64,000 nucleotides of DNA from CAZMZW01 sp964571135. Lineage in GTDB: Bacteria; Chloroflexota; Anaerolineae; Anaerolineales; Anaerolineaceae. Where the stretch lies: the NCBI GenBank assembly GCA_964571135.1, contig CAZMZW010000001.1, positions 597,081 to 661,080 on the forward strand, read 5' to 3'. A model generated the notes under the pieces. That model worked only from the letters and a program-made list of their open reading frames with translations, did not search any database and was not told the DNA's origin. This document shows, in pieces, positions 7,272-15,122 of this stretch; the first letter of the stretch is position 1; every line of letters begins with the position of its first letter. The translations under genes and the position numbers were made by a program.

Positions 7272-7883
7272 TTAGACGTGTCCCAGCAGGAGGCCGATCA
7301 GGATTGAAAGTACCCCTGCGATAATGGTTTTAAGACCGCTTAATATCAGGTTTTCACGTGAGATATTCCCCAGGAAAACTCCCAGGCCAAATAGCGCCAG
7401 CAGCGCACCTCCCAGGGAAGCCAGGTAAACCGATTGAATCGAAGGGAAAACCTCGGCAATGAAGAAGGGGATTAATACCAATAAGGCGGCTAGAAATGGG
7501 GAAAGTCCGTCGATGATGGCGATCACCACAACCGCATAACGGGATGCCCGTCCCAGCTTACTGTTGCTCAGGTCTGTTAACGTTTGACTGCCCAATTCTT
7601 CCAGGTCGCGTTTGCGTTCTGCTGACTCAGTGAGGTAGGAGCCCCATAGACCTGAAATACCCATGGCAACGCAGGTGGAAAGACCTGTAGTGAGCACGAT
7701 ATGTGGGGAAGTAACTTTTGCGCCCATATTACCCATCAATACACCCATGATGGTCAATATGCCATCAAAGGCGTTCATCGCAAAATAGCGCCGGCCGATC
7801 TCGCCGATATCCGCAATATCGTTATATTCTTTGGCCGTTTTTAGCATGCGGCGAAATGGATGATGGGGGATGAAAATGGGCAT
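7272..7883 (-). CDS. VIT1/CCC1-family iron or manganese transporter
   Basis: The 203-residue membrane protein starts with a short amphipathic region and then FDGILTIMGVLMG, the signature of the first helix of the VIT1/CCC1 family, followed by about four more helices. The family moves Fe2+ or Mn2+ out of the cytoplasm. The first cytoplasmic loop (SYLTESAERKRDLEEL) has the Glu-rich region expected between helices 2 and 3. It lies 10 bases after a DUF211 gene on the same strand, so the two are co-transcribed. Substrate between iron and manganese is unresolved. Confidence 0.82.
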   Translation of the reverse strand: MPIFIPHHPFRRMLKTAKEYNDIADIGEIGRRYFAMNAFDGILTIMGVLMGNMGAKVTSPHIVLTTGLSTCVAMGISGLWGSYLTESAERKRDLEELGSQTLTDLSNSKLGRASRYAVVVIAIIDGLSPFLAALLVLIPFFIAEVFPSIQSVYLASLGGALLALFGLGVFLGNISRENLILSGLKTIIAGVLSILIGLLLGHV

Positions 7884-7893
7884 CTAAACAGGA

Positions 7894-8184
7894 TCAGTCT
7901 TGCAGTGTGGCGGCATCATCAATAATGGTTCTGCCAGCCACCACTTCATCAATGGAGTGGATTGACGCCCCTTGATCATCCAGGTATTTAAACACCACTT
8001 TATGTTTGATATCTTCCCCTTCAATGGTGATCTTGGCGTTTTCCACCTTATGATCAATTTCCACAATGCTGATATTAACCGCTCCGACGCCTTCCAATTC
8101 ACTTAATTGCCGGGCCATATCCACAATGCTCAATTCGAGCGGTTTCAGGGTGTCCAGCACCAGTCTGCGTATTTTACCTGCCAT
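7894..8184 (-). CDS. DUF211 family protein
   Basis: The 96-residue protein matches the DUF211 pattern known mainly from archaea: IRRLVLDTLKPLE at the start, an ELEGVGAVNISIVEID strand-turn-strand and IHSIDEVVAGRTI near the end. The fold is a small ferredoxin-like alpha/beta unit that may sense a metal or other ligand. Its direct coupling to a VIT/CCC1 transporter gene suggests a role in metal transport. Little else is known of the family. Confidence 0.85.
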   Translation of the reverse strand: MAGKIRRLVLDTLKPLELSIVDMARQLSELEGVGAVNISIVEIDHKVENAKITIEGEDIKHKVVFKYLDDQGASIHSIDEVVAGRTIIDDAATLQD

Positions 8185-8284
8185 TCAATTTACTCCACAG
8201 TAAGATAAAAAATGATATTGAATTTATATCACAAATTAAGAAACGTTTGGTCTGTTTAAGAGATGGCTGGGTGGATTGCTTGAT

Positions 8285-9070
8285 CTAACCGAATTTCTTG
8301 CTGGCAATGGCGATAATGGATGTGCCTCTTGCGATCGGTTTGCGCTGTCTGATTTGCTTGAGTTCCATTTTCAAAACCTGAAATGCGATTTCATTTATTA
8401 CGGGCATAACGGCTAATTCCTGTTTGAAACGCTTTTGGGACCTTTTCTTCTCTTTTGTTGGTTCCAAAAGAATCGGCGCCTTTCGTCTTAATTTTGCCAG
8501 CGGATAGAGGACCTGCATGCATTCGCTCAAGTAATCGATGGTAAAACCGCTTCTGATCAGCTTTTCGGTCAGTTCGGATGTCGTATATCGGCGTTGGTGG
8601 TAGGAGACCATATCAAAGGAGCTCCACAGATCTCCGTGTGCCGGTACTGTCAGCAGCAGCTTTCCACCAGGTTTCAGCATCTCCTGGATCTTATGGAGAA
8701 TGGACTCATCGTTTTCCAGATGCTCAAGTACATCGAAAATCCCGACCAGGTTAAATTGCTCCCTGGAAAAAGGCATGCATTCTGCCCGCGCCTGGATCAA
8801 TCCGGCTTTTGTGCGCTCTTGGGCGAAAGCCAAACCTTCCCAGAAAAGGTCAAGTCCAAGAACACTTCCATTGAGGCAGGTATTTTCCAGGGTTTTTAGG
8901 AGGTTGCCTGTACCGCAGCCTATTTCCATCACAAGGTAGCCCTGTTGGAAATCAGAGATGATCTGTTTGGTTAAAACCGAAACGATCGCCTGCCTGGTTT
9001 TAAACCAGAAATGGCGGTCTTCAATCTGATACAATTTTTCAAAGTAGGTCTGATCGTAGCTGGATGACAT
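8285..9070 (-). CDS. Class I SAM-dependent methyltransferase
   Basis: The 261-residue protein has motif I EIGCGTGN (49-56), an acidic strand end after GLDLFW, and DVLEHL (motif IV region). The N-terminal HFWFKTRQ is typical of methyltransferases associated with glycans or small molecules (Methyltransf_11/12). A basic C-terminal tail rich in Lys and Arg (LRRKAPILLEPTKEKKRSQKR) could bind nucleic acid or membrane. A TATAAT box and AGGAAAG ribosome binding site precede the start. The substrate is not predictable. Confidence 0.8.
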   Translation of the reverse strand: MSSSYDQTYFEKLYQIEDRHFWFKTRQAIVSVLTKQIISDFQQGYLVMEIGCGTGNLLKTLENTCLNGSVLGLDLFWEGLAFAQERTKAGLIQARAECMPFSREQFNLVGIFDVLEHLENDESILHKIQEMLKPGGKLLLTVPAHGDLWSSFDMVSYHQRRYTTSELTEKLIRSGFTIDYLSECMQVLYPLAKLRRKAPILLEPTKEKKRSQKRFKQELAVMPVINEIAFQVLKMELKQIRQRKPIARGTSIIAIASKKFG

Positions 9071-9166
9071 CAGATCTTTCCTAAAACCGGATTCCTATTA
9101 AATAGCATTATTCCCATTATAGTGGACAACTAACCGGATAATTAATTTTTAAAATACATCAGCAAC

Positions 9167-9195
9167 TTGATTTTTGGTGGATAGTTCAATAGAAT
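9167..9195 (+). promoter_or_regulatory. Promoter of the nucleoside phosphorylase gene
   Basis: TTGATT (9167-9172) and TAGAAT (9190-9195) are 17 bases apart and lie 29 bases upstream of the ATG, which is preceded by GGAGGAG. Confidence 0.6.
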
Positions 9196-9224
9196 GGTAG
9201 CATTCAAGTTGGTTTGGAGGAGCA

Positions 9225-9992
9225 ATGGAATTTCCTGAAGTTATGTTTCATCTTAAGATAAAAAAAGGGGACGTCGGCAGATATGTGCTGCTTCCTGGTG
9301 ATCCAGGTCGTTGCGAAATGATCGCCAATCATTTCGATAATCCCAAATTGATCGCTTACAACCGCGAATATAAGACCTATACCGGCACCCTTTTGGGCGA
9401 AAAAGTATCGGTGACTTCTCACGGAATTGGCGCGCCTTCGACCGCCATAGCCCTTGAGGAATTGATCCAGGTGGGTGCGGATACTTTCATCCGGGTTGGA
9501 ACCTCGGGAGGTATGCAGCCGGAGGAAAGGGCGGGTGACCTGGCCATCGTTACCGCTGCCATCCGTGATGAAGGCACTACATTGCAATACATGCCCATTG
9601 AGTTTCCCGCCGTGGCGGATGTTGAAGTGGTCATGGCGCTAAAAGAAGCTGCCACACGATTGCATCAGCGCTATTTCCTCGGTATCACTCAATCCAAGGA
9701 TTCATTCTATGGGCAGCATCAGCCGGAACGCATGCCGGTGGCATCCCAACTTCAGGAGCGCTGGAAGGCGTGGACAATGGGGGGCGCCATTTGCTCTGAG
9801 ATGGAAGCAGCCGTCTTTTTTATTCTGGGCAGCATTTACCGCAAACGGACCGGTGGGGTAATGCAAATTATTGCCAATCAGACAGCGGAAGATCCGGAGG
9901 TCAGGAAGGTCATCAAGGAAAACCTGGATGGTTTGATCACCACCGCCATTGAAGCTGTCAAGATTTTAATCCAACAAGATAAAAAGAAATAG
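9225..9992 (+). CDS. udp: Nucleoside phosphorylase, uridine phosphorylase-like
   Basis: The 255-residue protein belongs to the PNP/UDP phosphorylase family 1. LLPGDPGRCEMIA near the N-terminus holds the phosphate-binding Gly and Arg. HGIGAPSTAIALEEL follows, then VGTSGGMQ, and ICSEMEAAVFFILGS, which contains the Met-Glu pair that binds ribose. It cleaves a pyrimidine (or purine) nucleoside with phosphate for salvage in the cytoplasm. Length matches Escherichia coli Udp (253). The base specificity between uridine and other nucleosides is inferred from overall resemblance. It is monocistronic with its own promoter and terminator-like hairpins. Confidence 0.85.
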   Translation: MEFPEVMFHLKIKKGDVGRYVLLPGDPGRCEMIANHFDNPKLIAYNREYKTYTGTLLGEKVSVTSHGIGAPSTAIALEELIQVGADTFIRVGTSGGMQPEERAGDLAIVTAAIRDEGTTLQYMPIEFPAVADVEVVMALKEAATRLHQRYFLGITQSKDSFYGQHQPERMPVASQLQERWKAWTMGGAICSEMEAAVFFILGSIYRKRTGGVMQIIANQTAEDPEVRKVIKENLDGLITTAIEAVKILIQQDKKK

Positions 9993-10087
9993 CTGATTTT
10001 GTTTCCTGGGGCTGCCCAATTTCCTTCGCGAGGTGGTTTTTGCCGAAGCGATCTCAAGGATCTCATTGTTACACCAAAGTAGAAATG

Positions 10088-10106
10088 TCCCCTAAAAAGG
10101 GATTTT
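10088..10106 (+). terminator. Probable terminator after the nucleoside phosphorylase gene
   Basis: A short stem (TCCC/GGGA around CTAAAAA) is followed by TTTTT. The stem is weak, so the call is tentative. Confidence 0.45.
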
Positions 10107-10116
10107 TCTCGCTCTA

Positions 10117-10172
10117 GGCGGCGTCCTCGCCGCCGTGTTTCAATATCAACATGGTGGTATGCGCCACCGTGT
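10117..10172. repeat. Two adjacent GC-rich hairpins
   Basis: GGCGGCG/CGCCGCC around a 4-base loop is followed about 20 bases later by ACATGGTGG/CCACCGTGT (one G-T pair) around a 6-base loop. Neither has a U-tract. They sit between the phosphorylase and FTR1 genes and could be a REP-like element or an RNA-stability structure. Confidence 0.45.
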
Positions 10173-10188
10173 CTTAATTTCTCTCAAC

Positions 10189-10219
10189 AATATTAATGAT
10201 ATAATTCATAAATATTAAT
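10189..10219 (+). promoter_or_regulatory. AT-rich operator/promoter candidate of the FTR1 permease gene
   Basis: A TATAAT box (10200-10205) is centred in an inverted repeat ATTAATGA/TCATAAAT (one mismatch) and flanked by two direct copies of AATATTAAT (10189 and 10211). Size and AT-richness fit a Fur- or DtxR-type iron operator over the -10 element. This is an inference from position. Confidence 0.4.
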
Positions 10220-10233
10220 AATATAGGTGATTT

Positions 10234-11040
10234 ATGCTGTCTGCTTTGCTTCTCTCCTTGCGTGAAGGGCTGGAAGCCGCCCTCATTATTGGCATTGTCC
10301 TGGCTGCTCTCAAAAAGATCAACCGCACTGACCTTCGGTTATGGGCATGGGGTGGTGTTCTGGTTGCGGTATTGCTCAGCGTGGCGGTGTCCTTCCTCCT
10401 TGACCGGCTCGGCCTTTCCTTTCAGGGTAGAGCCGAACAGATCTTCGAGGGTCTGGCAATGCTCTCCGCAGCAACTCTGCTCACCTGGATGATCCTGTGG
10501 ATGCAGAGGCACAGCGCCAATCTAAAAACCGAACTGGAAACTCAAACTGCACAGGCAGCCAGCGGTAAAGACAAAGTGGCTATTTTCTCGCTTATCTTTT
10601 TTGCCGTTTTCCGCGAAGGATTGGAGCTTTCCCTCTTCCTTCTCGCCGCTCGTCTCGCCTCCAGTGGTACTGACACGACATTGGGTGCATTGCTCGGATT
10701 AGCTTCGGCAGCTGTGCTTGGGTGGATCATCTTTTCCCTTTCAAGCCGCCTCAGCCTGCAGCGCTTTTTCCAGGTGACAAATATTCTCCTCATCTTCTTC
10801 GCTGCCGGACTGGTTGGTCTGGCGGTGCATGAGCTCAATGAAGCCGGCTGGATCCCTGAACTCATTGACCATGTCTGGGATCTTGCTCCCATCCTCAGCG
10901 AGGAATCAATTTCTGGCGGGATCCTTAAGGCACTCTTTGGCTACCAATCCAGCCCCTCCCTGGCGGCGGTTCTTGGCTATCTTCTTTACCTCTTTACTCT
11001 GGGAACCAGAATTCTTGTTCCGCAAAAATCAACGAAATAA
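10234..11040 (+). CDS. FTR1-family high-affinity iron permease
   Basis: The 268-residue membrane protein has about seven helices and two REGLE motifs, one right at the N-terminus (LREGLEAALIIG) and one in the fourth helix region (FREGLELSLFLLAARL). These Arg-Glu motifs carry ferric or ferrous iron in Ftr1/EfeU permeases. It lacks an attached EfeO-type domain, and no efeB or multicopper oxidase is adjacent. It probably imports iron alone or with a partner elsewhere. An AT-rich inverted repeat over the promoter suggests iron-responsive control. Confidence 0.9.
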   Translation: MLSALLLSLREGLEAALIIGIVLAALKKINRTDLRLWAWGGVLVAVLLSVAVSFLLDRLGLSFQGRAEQIFEGLAMLSAATLLTWMILWMQRHSANLKTELETQTAQAASGKDKVAIFSLIFFAVFREGLELSLFLLAARLASSGTDTTLGALLGLASAAVLGWIIFSLSSRLSLQRFFQVTNILLIFFAAGLVGLAVHELNEAGWIPELIDHVWDLAPILSEESISGGILKALFGYQSSPSLAAVLGYLLYLFTLGTRILVPQKSTK

Positions 11041-11077
11041 TAAAACCATTATTCCTTATTCGTTTCTAAGGGAACGA

Positions 11078-11157
11078 ATATTTTTCCAAAGTGTCGGGAT
11101 TTGTCGGGTTTAGAAAATTGCTATATTCGTTTCGCTTAAAGTGTCCGGTTCTGTCCG
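11078..11157. repeat. Imperfect direct repeat around GTGTCNGG
   Basis: Two copies of a 26-base unit (AAAGTGTCGGGATTTGTCGG... and AAAGTGTCCGGTTCTGTCCG...) about 50 bases apart match at 21 of 26 positions. Each is preceded by a variant of TTCGTTT or its complement AACGAAT. No gene overlaps. The structure could be a protein-binding array or the edge of a decayed element. Confidence 0.5.
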
Positions 11158-11195
11158 CTTTAGTCCACTAAACGAATACACATTTCTAAATTATT

Positions 11196-11400
11196 GAATT
11201 TTTTGGGGAAAGTGGGTGCGAGATGGATCTCGAAGCTCTCCGCAAGGGCGAAGAGCGTAGATCCCCGAAGCACAATGACATCCAGTCATTGAGCGGATCG
11301 CGAAGCATCCCCGTAAGGGGAGGGGAGACAAGCTTTGTTCATAGTGAAGTAACGGTAAAGGTTGCGCAGCATCTCGTAGGGACACGAATGTGAACATCTT
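11196..11400. repeat. Noncoding insert with degenerate tRNA-Val 3' end and dispersed-repeat-like core
   Basis: Bases 11212-11236 resemble the 3' terminal 25 bases of the neighbouring tRNA-Val (GTGGGTGCGAGA against GTGGGCGCGAGA, then CTCGAA in both). The rest, up to 11400, holds phrases such as GCGGATCGCGAAGC that look like a dispersed intergenic repeat. No convincing gene is present. A copy of a tRNA 3' end next to the intact tRNA is the usual scar of integration, but the copy is too short to be sure. Confidence 0.4.
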
Positions 11401-11422
11401 TTTATTCTATATTGGGAAAAAG

Positions 11423-11497
<75 letters not shown>

Positions 11498-11517
11498 AAA
11501 TTCAAACCGATTATACC

Positions 11518-11540
11518 AAAAAAACACAATGACCTTTGTG
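11518..11540 (-). terminator. Terminator at the end of the pst operon
   Basis: On the minus strand CACAA/TTGTG with a 6-base loop is followed by seven T residues. It sits between pstB and tRNA-Val. A further nested hairpin (GCCCC/GGGGC) lies between it and pstB at about 11551-11563. Confidence 0.6.
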
Positions 11541-11592
11541 AGACTGCCACGCCCCTTTGGGGCTCGCAGAGTCTAATAAGCGTGGTAGTTCA

Positions 11593-12354
11593 TTATCCAA
11601 AACGTCCTTCAATATAATCCTGCGTACGCTTATCCCTGGGATTCACAAAGATGCCTTTGCCAACCCCATACTCGATCAGTTCCCCCTGTAAAAAGAAAGC
11701 GGCGGTATCCGCCATGCGGGCTGCCTGGGAAACGTTGTTGGGCACCAGGATGAATGTGTATTTCTCCTTGGCAGTTTGCATGAATTGCTCGATCTTGGCG
11801 GTGGAAATGGGGTCAAGCGCTGAAGTGGGTTCGTCCAGCATGATGATCTCAGGTTCCAATGCCAGAACCCGTGCCAGGCACAACCGCTGCTGCTGGCCGC
11901 CGCTCAGCGTATTGGCCGGCTCGTTCAAACGATCATACACTTCCTCCCATAAAAAAGCCTGTTTCAATCCTTTTTCCACCTGCTGATCCATTATTTTTCT
12001 ATCCTTCTCCCCGGCTGCTTCCAGGCCAAAACTGACATTCTGGGTTATGGTCAAAGGCAGCGGGATCGGGCGCGAGAATACCACCCCGATCTTGCGCCTT
12101 AGTTCGGTTACGTCAACATCAGCGTCCAGCAGGTTCTTACCATGGAACAGTAATTCACCGTCCATTTGTTTGATATCATCCAGGTCGATCAGCCGATTAA
12201 TGGTGCGCAGGATGGTCGATTTGCCGCCGCCTGCCGGACCAAAAAATACGTTGATGGCATTTGGTTCCACATCCAGGGTGATGCCGCGTAAACTTTCCAG
12301 TCCGTCGCTATATTGGATGCGCAGGTTGCGGATGATCAGGGCTTTTTCGTTCAT
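11593..12354 (-). CDS. pstB: Phosphate ABC transporter ATP-binding protein PstB, atypical
   Basis: The 253-residue ATPase powers PstSCA phosphate import. Walker A is GPAGGGKST, the signature LSGGQQQRL and Walker B IIMLDEPTSALDP are intact, and the C-terminus YIEGRFG matches PstB. Two key residues are replaced. The Q-loop VFQKP reads VFSRP (Gln to Ser), and the switch-His region VTHNMQQAAR reads VPNNVSQAAR (His to Asn). The ATG at 12354 is chosen because it lies one base after the pstA stop. The upstream in-frame GTG-type extension would overlap pstA. It is last in pstSCAB and followed by a terminator. Despite the substitutions the reading frame and neighbours suggest a functional gene. Confidence 0.92.
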   Translation of the reverse strand: MNEKALIIRNLRIQYSDGLESLRGITLDVEPNAINVFFGPAGGGKSTILRTINRLIDLDDIKQMDGELLFHGKNLLDADVDVTELRRKIGVVFSRPIPLPLTITQNVSFGLEAAGEKDRKIMDQQVEKGLKQAFLWEEVYDRLNEPANTLSGGQQQRLCLARVLALEPEIIMLDEPTSALDPISTAKIEQFMQTAKEKYTFILVPNNVSQAARMADTAAFFLQGELIEYGVGKGIFVNPRDKRTQDYIEGRFG

Positions 12355-12355
12355 T

Positions 12356-13228
12356 TCACCACTGCCTGTTCTTGCGGGCATTGTTGCGGATGAGGGTGGC
12401 GACCAGGTTCATTCCCAGCATATAGATAAGCAGCACCAGTACCGTGCCATACTGGATTTGAACTGGCATACCCGGAACCTGGGTGGAAATGACAAAGATA
12501 TGGTATGGGAGTGCCATGGTGGCGCTTAGTATTGAAGAAGGCAGCCGTGGTAAGAAGAAAGCGGCACCGGTAAATAAGATTGGCGCTGTTTCACCGGCTG
12601 CTCGTTCCAATCCCAGGATGACCCCGGTCACGATTCCGGGCAGTGCCTGCGGCAAAATAAGCTTGCGGATGGTTTGCCATTGGGTGGCGCCCAGTGAGCG
12701 CCCGACGATCCGGAAGCGGGCCGGTACACTGCGCAGCGCTTCTTCAGTGGTGCTGATGATCACTGGAAGGGTCATGATCGAAAGGGTCAGCGAGGCTGCC
12801 AGGATGCTGGTGCCAAAGCGCAGAAAGATGACAAATAATCCCAGGCCGAATAACCCATACACAACCGAAGGCACACCCGCCAATGAGATGATGGCAATCC
12901 GGATGATGCGCGTCCAAAGGCTGTCTTTGGCGTATTCGGAAATATAGATGCCGGCTGCCACTCCCAGCGGAACAGCGAAAATCGCTGTCCCAATGGTCAG
13001 GTAAAAGGTGCCCACTATGGCAGGGAATATCCCACCCGAACGCATTCCATTGGTGGGTACTTGGGTCAGGAATTCCAGAGATAGAGTGCCGGCACCCTGG
13101 ATGATGATATAAACCACAATACCCACAACAGGCAGCACAGTCAGCAACGCGATCAGGCGGACAAGGTTGAATCCCACCACCTGGGTGATTTGCTTGTTTA
13201 TTCGGGGTTTGAGGGAGATGCTTTTCAT
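12356..13228 (-). CDS. pstA: Phosphate ABC transporter permease PstA
   Basis: The 290-residue inner-membrane permease has about six helices. The cytoplasmic EAA-type loop GRSLGATQWQTIRKLILPQALPG contacts the ATPase. It forms the phosphate channel with PstC. The ATG at 13228 is preferred because it begins one base after the pstC stop codon, which fits coupling in the operon. Confidence 0.93.
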   Translation of the reverse strand: MKSISLKPRINKQITQVVGFNLVRLIALLTVLPVVGIVVYIIIQGAGTLSLEFLTQVPTNGMRSGGIFPAIVGTFYLTIGTAIFAVPLGVAAGIYISEYAKDSLWTRIIRIAIISLAGVPSVVYGLFGLGLFVIFLRFGTSILAASLTLSIMTLPVIISTTEEALRSVPARFRIVGRSLGATQWQTIRKLILPQALPGIVTGVILGLERAAGETAPILFTGAAFFLPRLPSSILSATMALPYHIFVISTQVPGMPVQIQYGTVLVLLIYMLGMNLVATLIRNNARKNRQW

Positions 13229-13229
13229 A

Positions 13230-14114
13230 TTATGATACCAACTGCTCACGGGTTTTCTTTCGGAAACTGACCCATGAAGCGGTGACATTGATGATCAGGG
13301 ATAATGCAAACAGGATGATGCCGATAAAGAATAGCACATGGTAATGAGTGCTGCCGGAAGCCACCTCACCCATCTCGGAGGCGATGGTGGCTGTCATCGT
13401 GCGGATAGGCAGGAAAAAGGACATCCACTGAGTGGGCATCACGGGAGCGTTGCCCGTAACCATCATCACTGCCATGGTTTCACCCAGCGATCGTCCTATA
13501 CCCAGCATCACAGCTGTTAGTACACCGGTGCGTGCCGCCGGCAGGGTAACACCCCAGATGGTCTCCCATTTGCTGGCGCCCAGGGCAATTGCAGCTTCCC
13601 GGTACGATAGTGGAACTGCATATAATGCGTCCTCGGCAATCGAGACGATGGTTGGGATGGAGATGAGCGCCAGGAGAAATGCGCCGCTGAAAGCGGTCAG
13701 TCCGGTGGGCAGATCCAAAAACCGTCTGATGAAAGGCACCAGCACCTGGATGCCGATAAAGCCGAGCACCACGGATGGGATGCCAGCCAGGATCTCAATC
13801 ATAGGTTTGAGAAGTTGTTTGATTCCCTGAGGAGCGATCTCCGCGATGTAAACAGCTGTTCCCACTCCGAAGGGCAGGGCAATTAGGATTGAGAAGAAGG
13901 TCACCACCAGCGACCCGCCGATGAGCGGCAGGATGCCGAAATATTTCTCGATCGGGTACCAGCGCGTGGCAAACAATTCACTTAAAGAAACTTCTGTTAA
14001 AGCGGGGGTTCCTTCTTTCATCAGAAAAGCGAATATCAGCAAAAGAAAAATTATGCTGGAGAAACCGGCAATTTTAATTCCGTGGGTGATGATGGCTTCG
14101 CTTCTATTTTTCAT
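13230..14114 (-). CDS. pstC: Phosphate ABC transporter permease PstC
   Basis: The 294-residue membrane protein has six predicted helices and the coupling loop EAAIALGASKWETIWGVTLPAA. It is followed by PRTG-type helices and the IGRSLGETMAVMMVTGNAP segment typical of PstC. Its ATG overlaps the pstS stop in ATGA, so translation is coupled. It pairs with PstA to form the import channel. Confidence 0.94.
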   Translation of the reverse strand: MKNRSEAIITHGIKIAGFSSIIFLLLIFAFLMKEGTPALTEVSLSELFATRWYPIEKYFGILPLIGGSLVVTFFSILIALPFGVGTAVYIAEIAPQGIKQLLKPMIEILAGIPSVVLGFIGIQVLVPFIRRFLDLPTGLTAFSGAFLLALISIPTIVSIAEDALYAVPLSYREAAIALGASKWETIWGVTLPAARTGVLTAVMLGIGRSLGETMAVMMVTGNAPVMPTQWMSFFLPIRTMTATIASEMGEVASGSTHYHVLFFIGIILFALSLIINVTASWVSFRKKTREQLVS

Positions 14115-15004
14115 TGAGTCGCCGCCAGGGGTACAAAACCCAGCTGAATGGTAAATTTCTGCGCCTCAGCGGATTTGATCCAGTCAAGATAATCCTTAAT
14201 CGCGCCGCTGGGCTGGCCGCGCGTGTACATATACAGGCTGCGTGAGATGGGGTAACTTTTATCGGTTACGGAAGCCGCAGAAGCGATTACAAACGGGTCG
14301 CTCACTTTTTTTGCGAGAGCGATGGTCTTTACCTCCAGGGTGACATATCCCAATCCGTCATAACCGATGGCATTTGGATTGTCGCGAACCTCGGAAATAA
14401 TACCTTCTGAGGAGGGCAGCAAAAGAGTATCCGCTGAGAAGAAGAATTTATTCTTTGCGTCGCCCAGGCGGATGACTGTCTCCAGAAAATAAACATGGGT
14501 ACCTGAATTGGTCTCGCGGGATAGGCGAACGATCGGGCGGTCTTCTCCTCCCACCTCCTGCCAGTTATTGATTACCCCCTGGTAAATTCTTGAAACCTGG
14601 TCGAGGGTCAATTGACCGACCGGATTGCCAGGATTGACGATCACGGCGATGGCGTCATTGGCGACCGTAAACTCCACCGGATCGAATTCTTTGGCTTTTG
14701 CCTGCTGCACTTCCTCTGCCTTGATCTGGCGTGAAGCATTGGCAATGTCCACTGTTCCATTGATCAGTGACGTGAATCCGGTACCCGTTCCTCCCCCGGT
14801 GACCGATATCTCAATTTCAGGATACAGGCTTTGATAGTGCTCAGCCCAGGCAAGTGCCAGGTTGACCAGCGTGTCCGATCCTTTATTTTGAATGTACGCA
14901 CTGGCAGATTTACCCTGGGGATTGGTTATCGAGGAAGATTGGGGAGCGCAACTGCTCAGAAAGAATAACGAAAACAACAGGGAAATATAAATCACTTTGC
15001 GCAT
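14111..15004 (-). CDS. pstS: Phosphate-binding lipoprotein PstS
   Basis: The 297-residue protein begins with a lipoprotein signal peptide ending in LSSC (Cys19). The mature protein has the PstS layout: GSDTLVNL for phosphate binding near the N-terminus, VTGGGTGTG and SRETNSGTH further on. It captures phosphate outside the membrane and delivers it to PstCA. The order pstS-pstC-pstA-pstB is standard; phoU is not in the window. The TATAAT box lies 7 bases before the ATG with no Shine-Dalgarno, so the transcript may be leaderless. Confidence 0.94.
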   Translation of the reverse strand: MRKVIYISLLFSLFFLSSCAPQSSSITNPQGKSASAYIQNKGSDTLVNLALAWAEHYQSLYPEIEISVTGGGTGTGFTSLINGTVDIANASRQIKAEEVQQAKAKEFDPVEFTVANDAIAVIVNPGNPVGQLTLDQVSRIYQGVINNWQEVGGEDRPIVRLSRETNSGTHVYFLETVIRLGDAKNKFFFSADTLLLPSSEGIISEVRDNPNAIGYDGLGYVTLEVKTIALAKKVSDPFVIASAASVTDKSYPISRSLYMYTRGQPSGAIKDYLDWIKSAEAQKFTIQLGFVPLAATQ

Positions 15005-15011
15005 GCAGCCA

Positions 15012-15017
15012 ATTATA
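15012..15017 (-). promoter_or_regulatory. -10 element of pstSCAB, probable leaderless start
   Basis: TATAAT on the minus strand ends 7 bases before the pstS ATG. No -35 consensus is obvious 17 bases further upstream. Transcription would begin at or next to the start codon. Confidence 0.45.
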
Positions 15018-15122
15018 ATGGAAGCTTCCCTGGTTTAAAAAAAAACATTCGAATGCGGCGAAAAGAGCTGCGTAAGTTATAATTGGTCTGGAAATTAATT
15101 AAGAGGACGAGGACCTGTCTGC

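Noticed and set aside
11191..11397. Open frame of 68 codons on the minus strand in the repeat region
   Set aside because: The translation looks like the repeated noncoding phrases seen in dispersed intergenic elements, with no ribosome binding site. I call it repeat, not gene.
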